Shown: piece after piece, positions 27,440 to 36,575 of the stretch
How positions within the stretch are numbered: position 1 is the first letter of the stretch
Layout of the letters: each line of letters opens with the position of its first letter
Assembly: GCA_044226865.1 (NCBI GenBank)
Contig: JBGAGE010000001.1
Location: forward strand, 186,001-250,000
Direction: 5' to 3'
Origin: TMP-86 sp044226865
GTDB lineage: Bacteria > Pseudomonadota > Gammaproteobacteria > Steroidobacterales > Steroidobacteraceae
Length of the DNA: 64,000 bases
The notes under the pieces: generated by a model
Databases searched by the model: none
What the model was told of the DNA's origin: nothing
The model's input: only the letters and a program-made list of their open reading frames with translations
Made by a program: the position numbers and the translations under genes

Positions 27440-28524
27440 ACGACGTGCACGCCGACCTCGCACACATGGCACGCGCGCTCGAGCTCGCCGAGCGCGGGCT
27501 GTATACCACCGATCCGAATCCGCGTGTGGGCTGTGTGCTGAGCCGGAATGGACAGGTGATCGCGGAAGGCTGGCACGAGCGCGCCGGCCAGGCGCATGCG
27601 GAGCGCGCCGCGCTGGCGGCTGCGGGTGCGGACGCCGCCGGCGCAACCGCCTACGTCACGCTCGAGCCGTGCGCACACACGGGGCGCACGCCGCCGTGCG
27701 CCGATGCTCTCCTCGCCGCCGGCATCCGGCGCGTGGTGGCCGCCTGCACGGACCCGAATCCCAGGGTCGCCGGCGGAGGATTGGCGCGGCTGCGCGCGGC
27801 CGGCGTCGAGGTGCAGGTCGGCCTCCTGGAGCGCGAGGCGCGCGCCCTGAACCCCGGCTTCTTTTCGCGTCACGAGCGCGGCCGTCCGTGGGTGCGCCTG
27901 AAGCTGGCGATGAGCCTGGATGGCCGCGCCGCGCTCGCCGATGGCCGCAGCCAGTGGATCACCGGCGAGGCCGCCCGCGCCGACGTGCAGCGCTGGCGCG
28001 CGCGCAGCTCCGCCGTCCTCACCGGTGCCGGCACCGCGCGCGCCGATGATCCGCGTCTGACCGTTCGTTGGGCCTACGGACCGTGGGTGCGCCAGCCGCT
28101 GCGCGTGCTGCTGGATGCGCGCCTGTCGGTGCCGCGCAGTGCGCATCTGTTCGAGGGCGATGCAGCATTGGTGTTCGCGGCCGCAGGCACCGTCGTTCCC
28201 GCCGAACTGGCGGCCGGGGTGTGCACGGTGCCGGCGCGCGACGGCAGGCTGGACCTGGCCGCCGTCCTGCGCGAACTGGCAGCGCGCGAGGTCAACGAAG
28301 TGCTGGTGGAATGCGGCCCGCGCCTGGCCGCCTCCTGGCTGGACAGCGGCCTGGTCGATGAGCTGATCGTGTACGCCGCACCGAAGTTCCTGGGCGCGGA
28401 CGCACGGCCGCTGGCGCAGTTCGCGGGCCTGGCTTCCATCGCCGACGCGCGTCAATTCGAGTATGCCGACGTGCGCAAAATCGGCGAAGATGTGCGGCTG
28501 ATATTGCAACCGAAGCGGGTCTGA
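27436..28524 (+). CDS. ribD: Bifunctional riboflavin biosynthesis deaminase/reductase
   Basis: A 362-residue protein. The N-terminal deaminase half carries the zinc-binding HAERAAL and TLEPCAHTGRTPPC motifs. The C-terminal reductase half begins near RPWVRLKLAMSLDGRAAL and includes SQWITGEAARADVQ. It performs steps 2 and 3 of riboflavin synthesis. It overlaps nrdR by 4 nt and is followed by ribE after 4 nt. No FMN riboswitch is possible at its start because of the overlap. Confidence 0.96.
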   Translation: MNDVHADLAHMARALELAERGLYTTDPNPRVGCVLSRNGQVIAEGWHERAGQAHAERAALAAAGADAAGATAYVTLEPCAHTGRTPPCADALLAAGIRRVVAACTDPNPRVAGGGLARLRAAGVEVQVGLLEREARALNPGFFSRHERGRPWVRLKLAMSLDGRAALADGRSQWITGEAARADVQRWRARSSAVLTGAGTARADDPRLTVRWAYGPWVRQPLRVLLDARLSVPRSAHLFEGDAALVFAAAGTVVPAELAAGVCTVPARDGRLDLAAVLRELAAREVNEVLVECGPRLAASWLDSGLVDELIVYAAPKFLGADARPLAQFAGLASIADARQFEYADVRKIGEDVRLILQPKRV

Positions 28525-28528
28525 CAGC

Positions 28529-29134
28529 ATGTTCACCGGCATCATCGTCGCCCTCGGGCGCGTCCATTCCATCGAGCAGCGCGGTGGCGATGCGCGTTTT
28601 CGGATCGATGCCGGCGCGCTCGATCTCGCCCGGGCGCACATCGGTGACAGCATCAGCGTGCAGGGCGTGTGCTTGACCGTCACGCAACTGGAATCGGGTT
28701 GTTTCGATGCCGACGTGTCGCGCGAAACGCTGGACAAGACCACGTTGTCCGGTCTGAAGCCCGGCGATGCGGTGAACCTCGAACCCGCGCTGCGCGCCGG
28801 TGATCCCCTGGGCGGGCATCTGGTCAGCGGCCATGTGGATGCCGTGGGCAGGCTCGTCGCGATGCGCGAAGACGCGCGCTCGTGGCGCATGGAATTCGAA
28901 TTGCCTGCGCATCTGGCACGCTTCGTCGCCCCGAAGGGTTCGATCTGCCTGGACGGCGTCAGCCTCACCGTCAACGAGGTGCGCGCTGCCCCGTCCGGAG
29001 GGCGCTTCGACGTCAACATCATTCCGCACACCTTCAGCGTGACTTCCATGGGAAAGCGCAAGGCCGGCGATGCGGTCAATGTGGAAATCGACCTGATTGC
29101 GCGCTACCTTGACCGGCTGATCGCCAAGACTTGA
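28529..29134 (+). CDS. ribE: Riboflavin synthase, alpha chain
   Basis: A 201-residue protein starting MFTGIIVALGRV and made of two homologous lumazine-binding barrels (about 1-97 and 98-195). The second begins GGHLVSGHVDAVGR, a signature of riboflavin synthase, and it has SVTSMGKRKAGDAVNVEID near its end. It dismutates two 6,7-dimethyl-8-ribityllumazine molecules into riboflavin. It is part of the ribD-ribE-ribB-ribH-nusB operon. Confidence 0.96.
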   Translation: MFTGIIVALGRVHSIEQRGGDARFRIDAGALDLARAHIGDSISVQGVCLTVTQLESGCFDADVSRETLDKTTLSGLKPGDAVNLEPALRAGDPLGGHLVSGHVDAVGRLVAMREDARSWRMEFELPAHLARFVAPKGSICLDGVSLTVNEVRAAPSGGRFDVNIIPHTFSVTSMGKRKAGDAVNVEIDLIARYLDRLIAKT

Positions 29135-29149
29135 GGCAAAGAAGAGGTT

Positions 29150-30298
29150 ATGTCCGGTTTCAACAGCATCGATGAGATTCTCGAAGACCTGCGCCAGGGC
29201 AAGATGGTCGTCATCATGGACGATGAGGATCGCGAGAACGAAGGCGATCTCATCATGGCCGCCAGCCTGGTGCGCCCCGAGGACATCAATTTCATGGCGC
29301 GCTACGGGCGCGGGTTGATCTGCCTGACGCTCACCAAGGAGCGCTGCCGGCAGCTGCGCCTGCCGCTGATGGTCTCGGAAACGGACGAATTCCACAGCAC
29401 CAATTTCACGGTGTCGATCGAGGCGGCGGAGGGCGTCACCACCGGCATCTCGGCCTACGATCGCGCGCACACGGTGCGCACCGCGGTGGCACCGGGCGCC
29501 ACGCCCGAAAACCTGCGTCAGCCGGGGCATATCTTTCCGCTCATGGCCCAGCCCGGCGGGGTATTGACGCGCGCCGGCCACACCGAGGCCGGCTGCGATC
29601 TTGCCCGGCTGGCAGGCTTCGAGCCCGCCGCGGTGATCGTGGAAATCCTCAATGACGATGGCAGCATGGCGCGCCGCGCCGACCTCGAATCCTTCGCGCG
29701 CCAGCATTCGCTCAAGATCGGCACCATCGCGGACCTCATCCGCTATCGCTTGAAGAACGAGCGCTCGGTGGAGCGCATCTACGACGGCAGCGTGGACACC
29801 GAATTCGGGGAATTCCGCCTGTGCTGCTACGAGGACCACGTGCACCGCAACGTGCATATCGTGCTGGTCAAGGGCGACCTGAATTCGGAAGTTCCCCCGC
29901 TGGTGCGCGTGCACCTGAAGGACACCTTCCGCGATCTCGTCGGTGTGCAATCCGACACCCTCGGCTGGCCGCTGCGCGCCGCGATCGCGCGCGTGGCGCG
30001 CGAGCCCTCGGGTGTGGTGGTCATCCTTCAGCCCGAGGAAAACCCGCGCGATCTCATGGCCGCCGTGCGCCAGCTCGACTCGCGCTCGCACGAGCCGAAG
30101 GCGGCGGAGCACCGGCCAGGCGCGGGCGCCTCGCACAGTGCCGGCGCCACGGTGGTGCGCACCTATGGCATCGGCGCGCAGATCCTGAAGGACCTCGGCT
30201 TGAAGAAGATGCGCGTGTTGAGCGCACCCAAGCAGCTGCAGGGCATTTCGGCCTTCGACCTGGAAGTGGCCGACTACGTCAACGGCAACGGACTATAA
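29150..30298 (+). CDS. ribB: 3,4-dihydroxy-2-butanone-4-phosphate synthase with degenerate GTP cyclohydrolase II domain
   Basis: A 382-residue protein. The N-terminal DHBP synthase domain (1-~205) is intact: DDEDRENEGDL, the central TGISAYDRAHT and RAGHTEAGCDLARLAGF. The C-terminal GCH II-like domain lacks the zinc-binding cysteines: where active enzymes have a C-x2-G-x8-C pattern after VRVHS, this sequence reads VRVHLKDTFRDLVGVQSDTLGW. So it should make DHBP from ribulose-5-phosphate but not open GTP. The active RibA must be encoded elsewhere. Confidence 0.93.
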   Translation: MSGFNSIDEILEDLRQGKMVVIMDDEDRENEGDLIMAASLVRPEDINFMARYGRGLICLTLTKERCRQLRLPLMVSETDEFHSTNFTVSIEAAEGVTTGISAYDRAHTVRTAVAPGATPENLRQPGHIFPLMAQPGGVLTRAGHTEAGCDLARLAGFEPAAVIVEILNDDGSMARRADLESFARQHSLKIGTIADLIRYRLKNERSVERIYDGSVDTEFGEFRLCCYEDHVHRNVHIVLVKGDLNSEVPPLVRVHLKDTFRDLVGVQSDTLGWPLRAAIARVAREPSGVVVILQPEENPRDLMAAVRQLDSRSHEPKAAEHRPGAGASHSAGATVVRTYGIGAQILKDLGLKKMRVLSAPKQLQGISAFDLEVADYVNGNGL

Positions 30299-30304
30299 TC
30301 GCGC

Positions 30305-30859
30305 ATGTCCCGACATTCCCCCATGGCCGCGCAGCGGCAGTCAGCGTCCGGCAAACCGCGTGCGCGCGGCCTGCGCGTCGGCATCGTCGCGGGGCGTTTC
30401 AACGACTTCATCGTCGCTCCGTTGATCGACGGCGCCGTGGGCCAGCTGGCCGAGCAGGGCGCGCTGGCCAAGGATGTGCAGGTGTGGCGGGTGCCCGGCG
30501 CATTTGAACTGCCGTTGGCGGCGCAGAAGCTCGCCGCGGGCGGGCACTTCGACGCGGTCGTCGCGTTGGGCGCGGTCATCCGCGGTGACACACCGCATTT
30601 CGACTACGTGGCCGGCGAATGCGCCGCGGGTCTCACCCGGGTCGCGCTGGATACCGGGGTGCCGGTGATCTTCGGCGTGCTCACCACCGACACGGAACGG
30701 CAGGCGCGCGATCGGGCCGGCGGCAAGCTGGGCAACAAGGGCGCCGAGGCGGCGATGACCGCCATCGACATGGTGCACCTGCTGCGCGGGATGCCGGGCG
30801 GCACGTCGCGCAAGGCCACCGGCCGTCCGGCCGCGCCGCGCCGCGCGCGCAGGACATGA
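30305..30859 (+). CDS. ribH: 6,7-dimethyl-8-ribityllumazine synthase
   Basis: A 184-residue lumazine synthase. The core motifs are RGLRVGIVAGRFNDFI, VPGAFELP, GAVIRGDTPHFDYV with the active-site region, and GVPVIFGVLTTDTERQA. A short N-terminal leader (to about residue 22) and a basic C-terminal tail of about 20 residues (TSRKATGRPAAPRRARR) extend beyond the usual ends. It assembles into an icosahedral or pentameric enzyme in this family. Its stop overlaps the nusB start (ATGA). Confidence 0.95.
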   Translation: MSRHSPMAAQRQSASGKPRARGLRVGIVAGRFNDFIVAPLIDGAVGQLAEQGALAKDVQVWRVPGAFELPLAAQKLAAGGHFDAVVALGAVIRGDTPHFDYVAGECAAGLTRVALDTGVPVIFGVLTTDTERQARDRAGGKLGNKGAEAAMTAIDMVHLLRGMPGGTSRKATGRPAAPRRARRT

Positions 30860-31299
30860 ACGCCCGCGCCGCGAATCACGCCCGCAGCCTCGCCCGGCGC
30901 CTGGCCTTGCAGGCGTTGTACCAGCTGCAGATCAACCCTGGCACCTGGCAGGATGCACACCAGCAGTACGCCGCCGATCCCGAGGCCGAACGCGTCGATC
31001 GCGACTATTTCCGTGCGCTGCTCATGGACGTCGCGCGGCAGCGTGAACAACTGGATGCGGTGATCGCGCGCCTCGGCCAGATCCCGCCGCACGAGCTGGA
31101 TCCCATCGAACACGCGAGCCTCTGGCTGGGCCTGCACGAGCTCCAGGATCATCCCGAGCTGCCCTACAAGGTCGTGTTGTCCGAAGCCGTGCAACTCGCC
31201 AAGCGCTTCGGTGGAACCGACGGCCACAAGTACGTGAACGCGGTGCTCGACCGCGCCGCGCGCGAGCTGCGCGCTGCCGAGTACGGCCCGGCCGCCTGA
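30856..31299 (+). CDS. nusB: Transcription antitermination factor NusB
   Basis: A 147-residue all-helical protein. It shows RRLALQALYQLQIN near the N-terminus and the C-terminal LPYKVVLSEAVQLAKRFGGTDGHKYVNAVLD, the NusB signature. The ATG at 30856 overlaps ribH by 4 nt. It binds boxA RNA with NusE (S10) and promotes rRNA antitermination. ribH-nusB-thiL is a conserved order. Confidence 0.96.
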   Translation: MNARAANHARSLARRLALQALYQLQINPGTWQDAHQQYAADPEAERVDRDYFRALLMDVARQREQLDAVIARLGQIPPHELDPIEHASLWLGLHELQDHPELPYKVVLSEAVQLAKRFGGTDGHKYVNAVLDRAARELRAAEYGPAA

Positions 31300-31319
31300 A
31301 CCTGCCGCGCGCACGGCGC

Positions 31320-32303
31320 ATGAGCCTCCGCATGAGTCTCGACGAATTCACGCTGATCGACCGCTACTTCACGCGTATGCCGCGTGCCGCCGCGGGCGTC
31401 ACGCTCGGCATCGGCGATGATGCCGCCTTGCTCGAGGTGCCGGCGGGATGCGAGCTGGTGGCCGCGCTCGACACCATCGTCGAGGACCGGCATTTCCTGC
31501 GCGGCGCCGATCCGGCTGCCATCGCACATCGCGCGCTCGCGGTGAACCTGAGCGACCTGGCGGCGATGGGCGCAACGCCCGCCTGGGCGCTGCTGGCGCT
31601 GACGATTCCAGAGGCGCAGGCGCAGTGGCTCGAAGGCTTCGCGCGCGGCTGGTTCGCGCTCGCGGATCGATTCGCGGTGGAACTCGTCGGCGGTGACACG
31701 ACACAGGGCCCGCTGACCATCAGCGTGCAATTGTCCGGTTACGTGGAGCGGGGCACGGCGCTGCGCCGCTCGGGCGCCCGTCCCGGCGATGTGCTGGTGG
31801 TTACCGGCACGCTGGGCGATGCGGCCGCCGGACTGGAACTGGCGCGCATCGCGCGCGGTGCCGGGGCATCCTCCGCCGCGGCCGCCGAATTGCGACGCCG
31901 TTTCGATTATCCCGAGCCGCGTGTCGCGTTCGGGCGTGTGGCGCGGCGTTACGCCAGCGCCGCCATGGATCTGTCCGATGGCCTGAGCGGTGATGCACCC
32001 AAGCTGGCGCAGGCCAGCGGCGTCGCCGCCCGCATCGACATCGGCCGGTTGCCCTTGTCGGCGGCGTTGCAGGGATTCGCGGCCCGGCAACAGGCGCGCG
32101 ACTGGGCCGTGAGCGGCGGCGATGACTACGAATTGCTGCTCGCAGTGCCGCCCGCGAGCCTGGCGGCGCTCGTGCACGAGGCGGACACGTTAGGGCTTCG
32201 CCTGACCGTCATTGGGGAATGCCGCGAGGGGGCCGGTGTGACCTGGTCCATAGATGGAGCAGCGGCTGCCGCCCCGGCCGCCGGGTACGATCACTTTCGT
32301 TGA
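31320..32303 (+). CDS. thiL: Thiamine-monophosphate kinase
   Basis: A 327-residue AIR-synthase-fold kinase. The Mg-ATP motif GIGDDAALLEVP, the NLSDLAAMGATPAWALLALTIP segment and SGGDDYELLLAVP near the C-terminus are present. It phosphorylates TMP to TPP. It follows nusB by 20 nt; a second ATG at 31332 is an alternative start. In many relatives pgpA follows thiL; here a kinase gene is found instead after an 88-bp gap. Confidence 0.95.
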   Translation: MSLRMSLDEFTLIDRYFTRMPRAAAGVTLGIGDDAALLEVPAGCELVAALDTIVEDRHFLRGADPAAIAHRALAVNLSDLAAMGATPAWALLALTIPEAQAQWLEGFARGWFALADRFAVELVGGDTTQGPLTISVQLSGYVERGTALRRSGARPGDVLVVTGTLGDAAAGLELARIARGAGASSAAAAELRRRFDYPEPRVAFGRVARRYASAAMDLSDGLSGDAPKLAQASGVAARIDIGRLPLSAALQGFAARQQARDWAVSGGDDYELLLAVPPASLAALVHEADTLGLRLTVIGECREGAGVTWSIDGAAAAAPAAGYDHFR

Positions 32304-32391
32304 CGGGCGGACTTGAGTCACAGTCCGTCCCACCCTGAGTTAAGTATGCTGCCCGGCAACTAGTGAACCGACCAGTTGGCGCCCGACGACC

Positions 32392-33711
32392 GTGAGCAAT
32401 CTGCGTTCCATCAATTCTCCCAAGCCCGGCGCGCCGCGCCAGGCCATGCCGGAAAAAATCGGCAAGTACGTCATCATCAATGAAGTCGGCCGCGGCAGCA
32501 CCGGCATCGTGTATCTGTCGCACGATCCCTATTACGGCCGCGACGTCGCCATCAAGGTCTACAACATCGACGCCAGCGGCGATGAGGATCGGCGCCGCAT
32601 CGCGCGCAAGATGTTCCTGTCCGAAGCCCACATGGTGGGCATGCTGCAGCATCCGAACATCCTGCCCATCTACGATGCGGGCGAGGAGAACGGCCGCTGC
32701 TACATCGTCACCGAGCACGTGCATGGCGCGCGCACCCTTTCCGCCTACTGCCGGCCCGACAACCTGTTGCGCGTCGATGACGTGGTGGAGATCATCTTCA
32801 AGGCGGCGCGCGCGCTGCACTACGCGCATTCGCGCGGCGTGATCCATCGCGACATCAAGCCCAGCAACATCATGCTCACCCTCGACAGCGACGTGCGCAT
32901 CATCGACTTCGGCATCGCGCTGGTGGCGGACTCGGAGATCTCGCGCATCGAGGGCATTGCCGGCAGCCCTTCTTACATGTCGCCCGAGCAGGTGCAGTCC
33001 ATCGAGCTCACCAACCGCTCCGACCTGTATTCGCTCGGTGCGGTGATGTACGAGTTGCTCACGGGCACGCGCCCGTTCCGCGCCGGCAACCTGCAGAAGC
33101 TCCTGCACCAGATCGTGTTCGCCACGCCCCCGCCCATCCATACGCTGCGCCCGGAGATTCCCGAGGACCTCGAGAACGTCACGGCCATGGCGCTGCAGAA
33201 GGACCCGGCCAAGCGCTACAAGACGGGCCTGGATTTCGCCGCCGAGCTCACGCGCGTGCACCAGAAGCTGCGTGCGCAGTACAAGCGCATCGACCAGCAG
33301 GAACAGTTCGGCCTGCTGCGCAAGCTGAAGTTCTTCCACGACTTCTCGCACGAGGAGATCTGGGAAGTGCTGCGCGCCAGCAGCTGGCAGGACTACGCCG
33401 ACGGCGAGGAGATCGTCAAGGAAGGCGAGATGGACGACCGCTTCTACATCATCGTGCAGGGCAGGGTGGCGGTGGAACGCAACGGCCGCGCGCTCGGGCA
33501 TCTCGACAGCGGTGATTGCTTCGGCGAAACCTCCTACGTGCGCGGCGCCAAGCGCACCGCCACCATCAAGGCCTCCGACCAGGTGACCGTGATGAAGGTC
33601 AGCTCCACGCTGCTCGAGCAGGTGTCGGCGGAGTGCCAGCTGCGCTTCAACCAGGTCTTCCTGCGCAACATGATCGGCCGCCTGCAGCGCGCCGAGGCGG
33701 GCAGCGCCTAG
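32392..33711 (+). CDS. Serine/threonine protein kinase fused to a cyclic-nucleotide-binding domain
   Basis: A 439-residue soluble protein. The Hanks-type kinase domain (about 25-290) has GRGSTG, the ATP lysine K55 in DVAIKVYN, HRDIKPSN at 152-159, DFGIA at 172-176 and SPSYMSPEQ. A short helical linker leads to a cyclic-nucleotide-binding domain (about 312-412) with FGETSYVRGAKRTAT, matching the phosphate-binding cassette (Glu and Arg retained). There is no transmembrane helix, unlike most bacterial Ser/Thr kinases. The start used is GTG 32392; ATG 32446 is an alternative. Direct activation by cAMP or cGMP is plausible but untested. Confidence 0.9.
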   Translation: MSNLRSINSPKPGAPRQAMPEKIGKYVIINEVGRGSTGIVYLSHDPYYGRDVAIKVYNIDASGDEDRRRIARKMFLSEAHMVGMLQHPNILPIYDAGEENGRCYIVTEHVHGARTLSAYCRPDNLLRVDDVVEIIFKAARALHYAHSRGVIHRDIKPSNIMLTLDSDVRIIDFGIALVADSEISRIEGIAGSPSYMSPEQVQSIELTNRSDLYSLGAVMYELLTGTRPFRAGNLQKLLHQIVFATPPPIHTLRPEIPEDLENVTAMALQKDPAKRYKTGLDFAAELTRVHQKLRAQYKRIDQQEQFGLLRKLKFFHDFSHEEIWEVLRASSWQDYADGEEIVKEGEMDDRFYIIVQGRVAVERNGRALGHLDSGDCFGETSYVRGAKRTATIKASDQVTVMKVSSTLLEQVSAECQLRFNQVFLRNMIGRLQRAEAGSA

Positions 33712-33727
33712 CAGGGCGACCGCAGGG

Positions 33728-34558
33728 TCAACCCGCCGCTTCGTCCTTGTCGTGCTCGATGAGCGCGTAGGCCGAGTGGTTGTGGATGGACTCGAAGTTC
33801 TCGCATTCCACCGAATAAGCGCGCACGCGCGGCTCGCGGTTCAAAGCCATGGCGACATCGCGCACGATGTCCTCCACGAACTTCGGATTGTCGTAGGCGC
33901 GCTCGGTGACGAATTTTTCATCGGGACGCTTCAGGATGCCGTAGACCTCGCAGGAGGCCTGGCCTTCGGCGATGTCGATCAATTCCTCGATCCACATGTG
34001 CTCGGCGATGCGCGCGGTGATGCTGATCTGCGAGCGCTGGTTGTGCGCACCGTATTCCGAGATCTTCTTCGAGCAGGGGCAAAGGCTGGTCGCCGCGACC
34101 GCCACCTTCACCCACACGCGGGTCTTGCCCTCGCGGTGCTCGCCGTGCATGGAAACCTTGTAGTCCATCAGGCTTTCCACGCCCGACACCGGCGCCTTCT
34201 TCATCACGAAATACGGGAATGACATCTCGATGTGCCCCGCACTCGCATCCAGGTGCTCGGTCATGTCCGAGAGCATCTTGCTGAAGGAGTCCACCGAGAT
34301 CTCGCGTTCGCCGCGATGCAGGATCTCCACGAAGCGCGACATGTGCGTGCCTTTGAAATCGTGCGGCAGGTTCACGTACATGTTGAAGTTGGCGACGGTG
34401 TGCTGGTCACCGCCGGAGCGGTCGCGCACGCGCACGGGGTGGAAAATGTCCTTGATGCCCACCTTGTTGATCGGTATCTGCCGCAGGTCGGCCCGCCCTT
34501 GGACGTCCTCGATGCTGGCGGTGGCGGGCGGTTTCTTCACGGGGGCTTCGACGCTCAT
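33728..34558 (-). CDS. folE2: GTP cyclohydrolase IB (FolE2)
   Basis: A 276-residue GCYH-IB enzyme of the tetrahydrofolate pathway. Visible family features are THMSRFVEIL, the catalytic-region motif CPCSKKISEYGAHNQR with the metal-binding cysteine, and the terminal SVECENFESIHNHSAYA. The ATG at 34558 gives the normal length; the longer frame to 34798 runs into dxs. FolE2 replaces the zinc-dependent FolE and is often used under zinc limitation, but I see no Zur box upstream. It is the last gene of an xseB-ispA-dxs-folE2 run. Confidence 0.95.
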   Translation of the reverse strand: MSVEAPVKKPPATASIEDVQGRADLRQIPINKVGIKDIFHPVRVRDRSGGDQHTVANFNMYVNLPHDFKGTHMSRFVEILHRGEREISVDSFSKMLSDMTEHLDASAGHIEMSFPYFVMKKAPVSGVESLMDYKVSMHGEHREGKTRVWVKVAVAATSLCPCSKKISEYGAHNQRSQISITARIAEHMWIEELIDIAEGQASCEVYGILKRPDEKFVTERAYDNPKFVEDIVRDVAMALNREPRVRAYSVECENFESIHNHSAYALIEHDKDEAAG

Positions 34559-34637
34559 GATTCCTCGGATGGACAAGCCGGTCCGCAGCAATGGGGGCCG
34601 CAGAGGGGCTTTGCAATGCACACAGCTTAGACGATTT

Positions 34638-36533
34638 TCAGGTCGCCTCGGCCGCCAGGCGCCGCGCCGGCCGCCACCAGGCCTCGACCTGGGCCTTGAC
34701 CGACGCGAAATCCAGGCCCGCATCCACCAGACAGTCTTCACGCGAACCATGCACGATGAAGCGGTCGGGGATGCCCACGTGCAGCATGGGAAGGGCAAAG
34801 CCCGAGGCGCTCAGCACTTCGGCGACGGCGCTGCCGGCCCCGCCCGCCACCACGTTTTCCTCCAGGGTGACGATGGCGGACGATTTGAGGGCGACTCGGC
34901 TGATCAGCTCCTCGTCCAGCGGCTTGACATATCGCATGTTCACCACCGTGGCATCGTGCAGTTCGGCCAGCTTTTCAGCTGTCGCCAGCATCCCACCGAA
35001 GGCCAGCAAGGCAAGGCCGCTGCGGCCTTCACGGCGCATCTGCGCCTTACCCACGGGCAGGGCGGTCATCTCGGTCTGCAGGGGCACTCCGGGCCCCGTG
35101 CCACGCGGATAACGCACCGCCGAGGGGCCATCCAGGGTGGTGCCCGTATAGAGCATCTGCCGGCATTCGTTCTCATCGCTCGGCGCCATGATCACGAGGT
35201 TCGGGATGCATCGCATGAAACTCAGGTCGAAGGCGCCCTGGTGGGTGGCGCCGTCTCCGCCCACGAGGCCGGCGCGGTCGATGGCGAACAACACGGGCAG
35301 CTTTTGCAACGCCACATCGTGGATCAACTGGTCGTAAGCGCGCTGCAGGAAGGTCGAGTAGATGGCCACCACCGGGCGCGCGCCTTCGCAGGCAAGGCCC
35401 GCAGCGAAGGTCACGGCGTGCTGTTCCGCGATGGCCACATCGAAGTAGCGGTCGGGAAAGCGCTTCTCGAACTCCACCATGCCCGACCCTTCGCGCATCG
35501 CCGGCGTGATGCCCATGATGCGCGGGTCGCGTTCGGCCATGTCGCACAACCATTGGCCGAAAATCTGCGAATAGGACGGGCCGCTGGCCTTTTCCTTGAA
35601 GATGGTGGCGCTGACGGCATCGAAGGGGCCCGGGCCGTGCCATTTGATGGGGTCCGCTTCCGCCGCCGCATATCCCTTGCCCTTGCGGGTCACCACATGC
35701 AGGAATTGCGGACCCTTGAGGTCGCGCATGTTTTCCAGCGTGCGCACCAGGCTGTTGAGATCGTGCCCGTCGACCGGCCCGATGTAGTTCAGGCCCATTT
35801 CCTCGAAAATCGTGCCGGGCAGGATCATGCCCTTCATGTGCGCTTCGGAGCGACGCGCCAATTCCCACACCGTGGGCATCTGCCGCAGTACCTTCTTGCC
35901 GCCCTCGCGCAGGTTGGCGTAAAGCTTGCCGGAGAGCACCTTGGCGAAGTAATTCGACATGGCGCCGACGTTCTCGGAAATCGACATGTCGTTGTCGTTG
36001 AGGATGACGAGCAGGTCGACATTGAGGCTGCCGGCGTGGTTCAGCGCCTCGAAGGCCATGCCCGCGCTCATCGCGCCGTCACCGATCACCGCGATCACCC
36101 GGCGGCGCTCGCCCTTGGAGGCGGCGGCAATGGCCATCCCGAGCGCGGCACTGATCGAGGTGCTGGAATGGCCGACGCCGAAGGTGTCGAAGGCGCTTTC
36201 CTCGCGCAGGGGGAAGGGCGCAAGTCCACCGGTCTGCTTGATGGTACGCAGCCGGTCGCGGCGCCCGGTCAGTACCTTGTGCGGATAGGCTTGGTGGCCC
36301 ACATCCCACACCAACCGGTCCTCCGGGGTGTCGAACACGTAGTGCATGGCGACCGTAAGCTCCACGGTGCCCAACCCGGCGGCGAAATGCCCGCCCATCT
36401 GGCTCACTGTGGTGATCAGGTAGCGGCGCAACTCATCGTTCAGCGCCTGCAGGTCGGAACGGGCAATCTTGCGCAGGTCGGCGGGGGAGTCGATGCGCGA
36501 CAGGAGCGGAAAATTCTCATCCGGGCTGTTCAT
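34638..36533 (-). CDS. dxs: 1-deoxy-D-xylulose-5-phosphate synthase
   Basis: A 631-residue transketolase-like enzyme. Thiamine-diphosphate binding motif GDGAMSAGMAFEALNHAG, the middle HGPGPFD and the conserved AEQHAVTFAAGLA with the catalytic glutamate are seen, as well as the C-terminal domain ending. It condenses pyruvate and glyceraldehyde-3-phosphate, the first step of the MEP isoprenoid pathway. It lies 42 nt downstream of ispA, as expected. Confidence 0.97.
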   Translation of the reverse strand: MNSPDENFPLLSRIDSPADLRKIARSDLQALNDELRRYLITTVSQMGGHFAAGLGTVELTVAMHYVFDTPEDRLVWDVGHQAYPHKVLTGRRDRLRTIKQTGGLAPFPLREESAFDTFGVGHSSTSISAALGMAIAAASKGERRRVIAVIGDGAMSAGMAFEALNHAGSLNVDLLVILNDNDMSISENVGAMSNYFAKVLSGKLYANLREGGKKVLRQMPTVWELARRSEAHMKGMILPGTIFEEMGLNYIGPVDGHDLNSLVRTLENMRDLKGPQFLHVVTRKGKGYAAAEADPIKWHGPGPFDAVSATIFKEKASGPSYSQIFGQWLCDMAERDPRIMGITPAMREGSGMVEFEKRFPDRYFDVAIAEQHAVTFAAGLACEGARPVVAIYSTFLQRAYDQLIHDVALQKLPVLFAIDRAGLVGGDGATHQGAFDLSFMRCIPNLVIMAPSDENECRQMLYTGTTLDGPSAVRYPRGTGPGVPLQTEMTALPVGKAQMRREGRSGLALLAFGGMLATAEKLAELHDATVVNMRYVKPLDEELISRVALKSSAIVTLEENVVAGGAGSAVAEVLSASGFALPMLHVGIPDRFIVHGSREDCLVDAGLDFASVKAQVEAWWRPARRLAAEAT

Positions 36534-36575
36534 GGCTCTTATTCATTCTAACCGGACGTCATCGCCGGTGGCCCA

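Noticed and set aside
30294..30299. TATAAT just before ribH
   Set aside because: It overlaps the ribB stop and is only 5 bp before the ribH ATG, too close for a normal leader, and no -35 is present.
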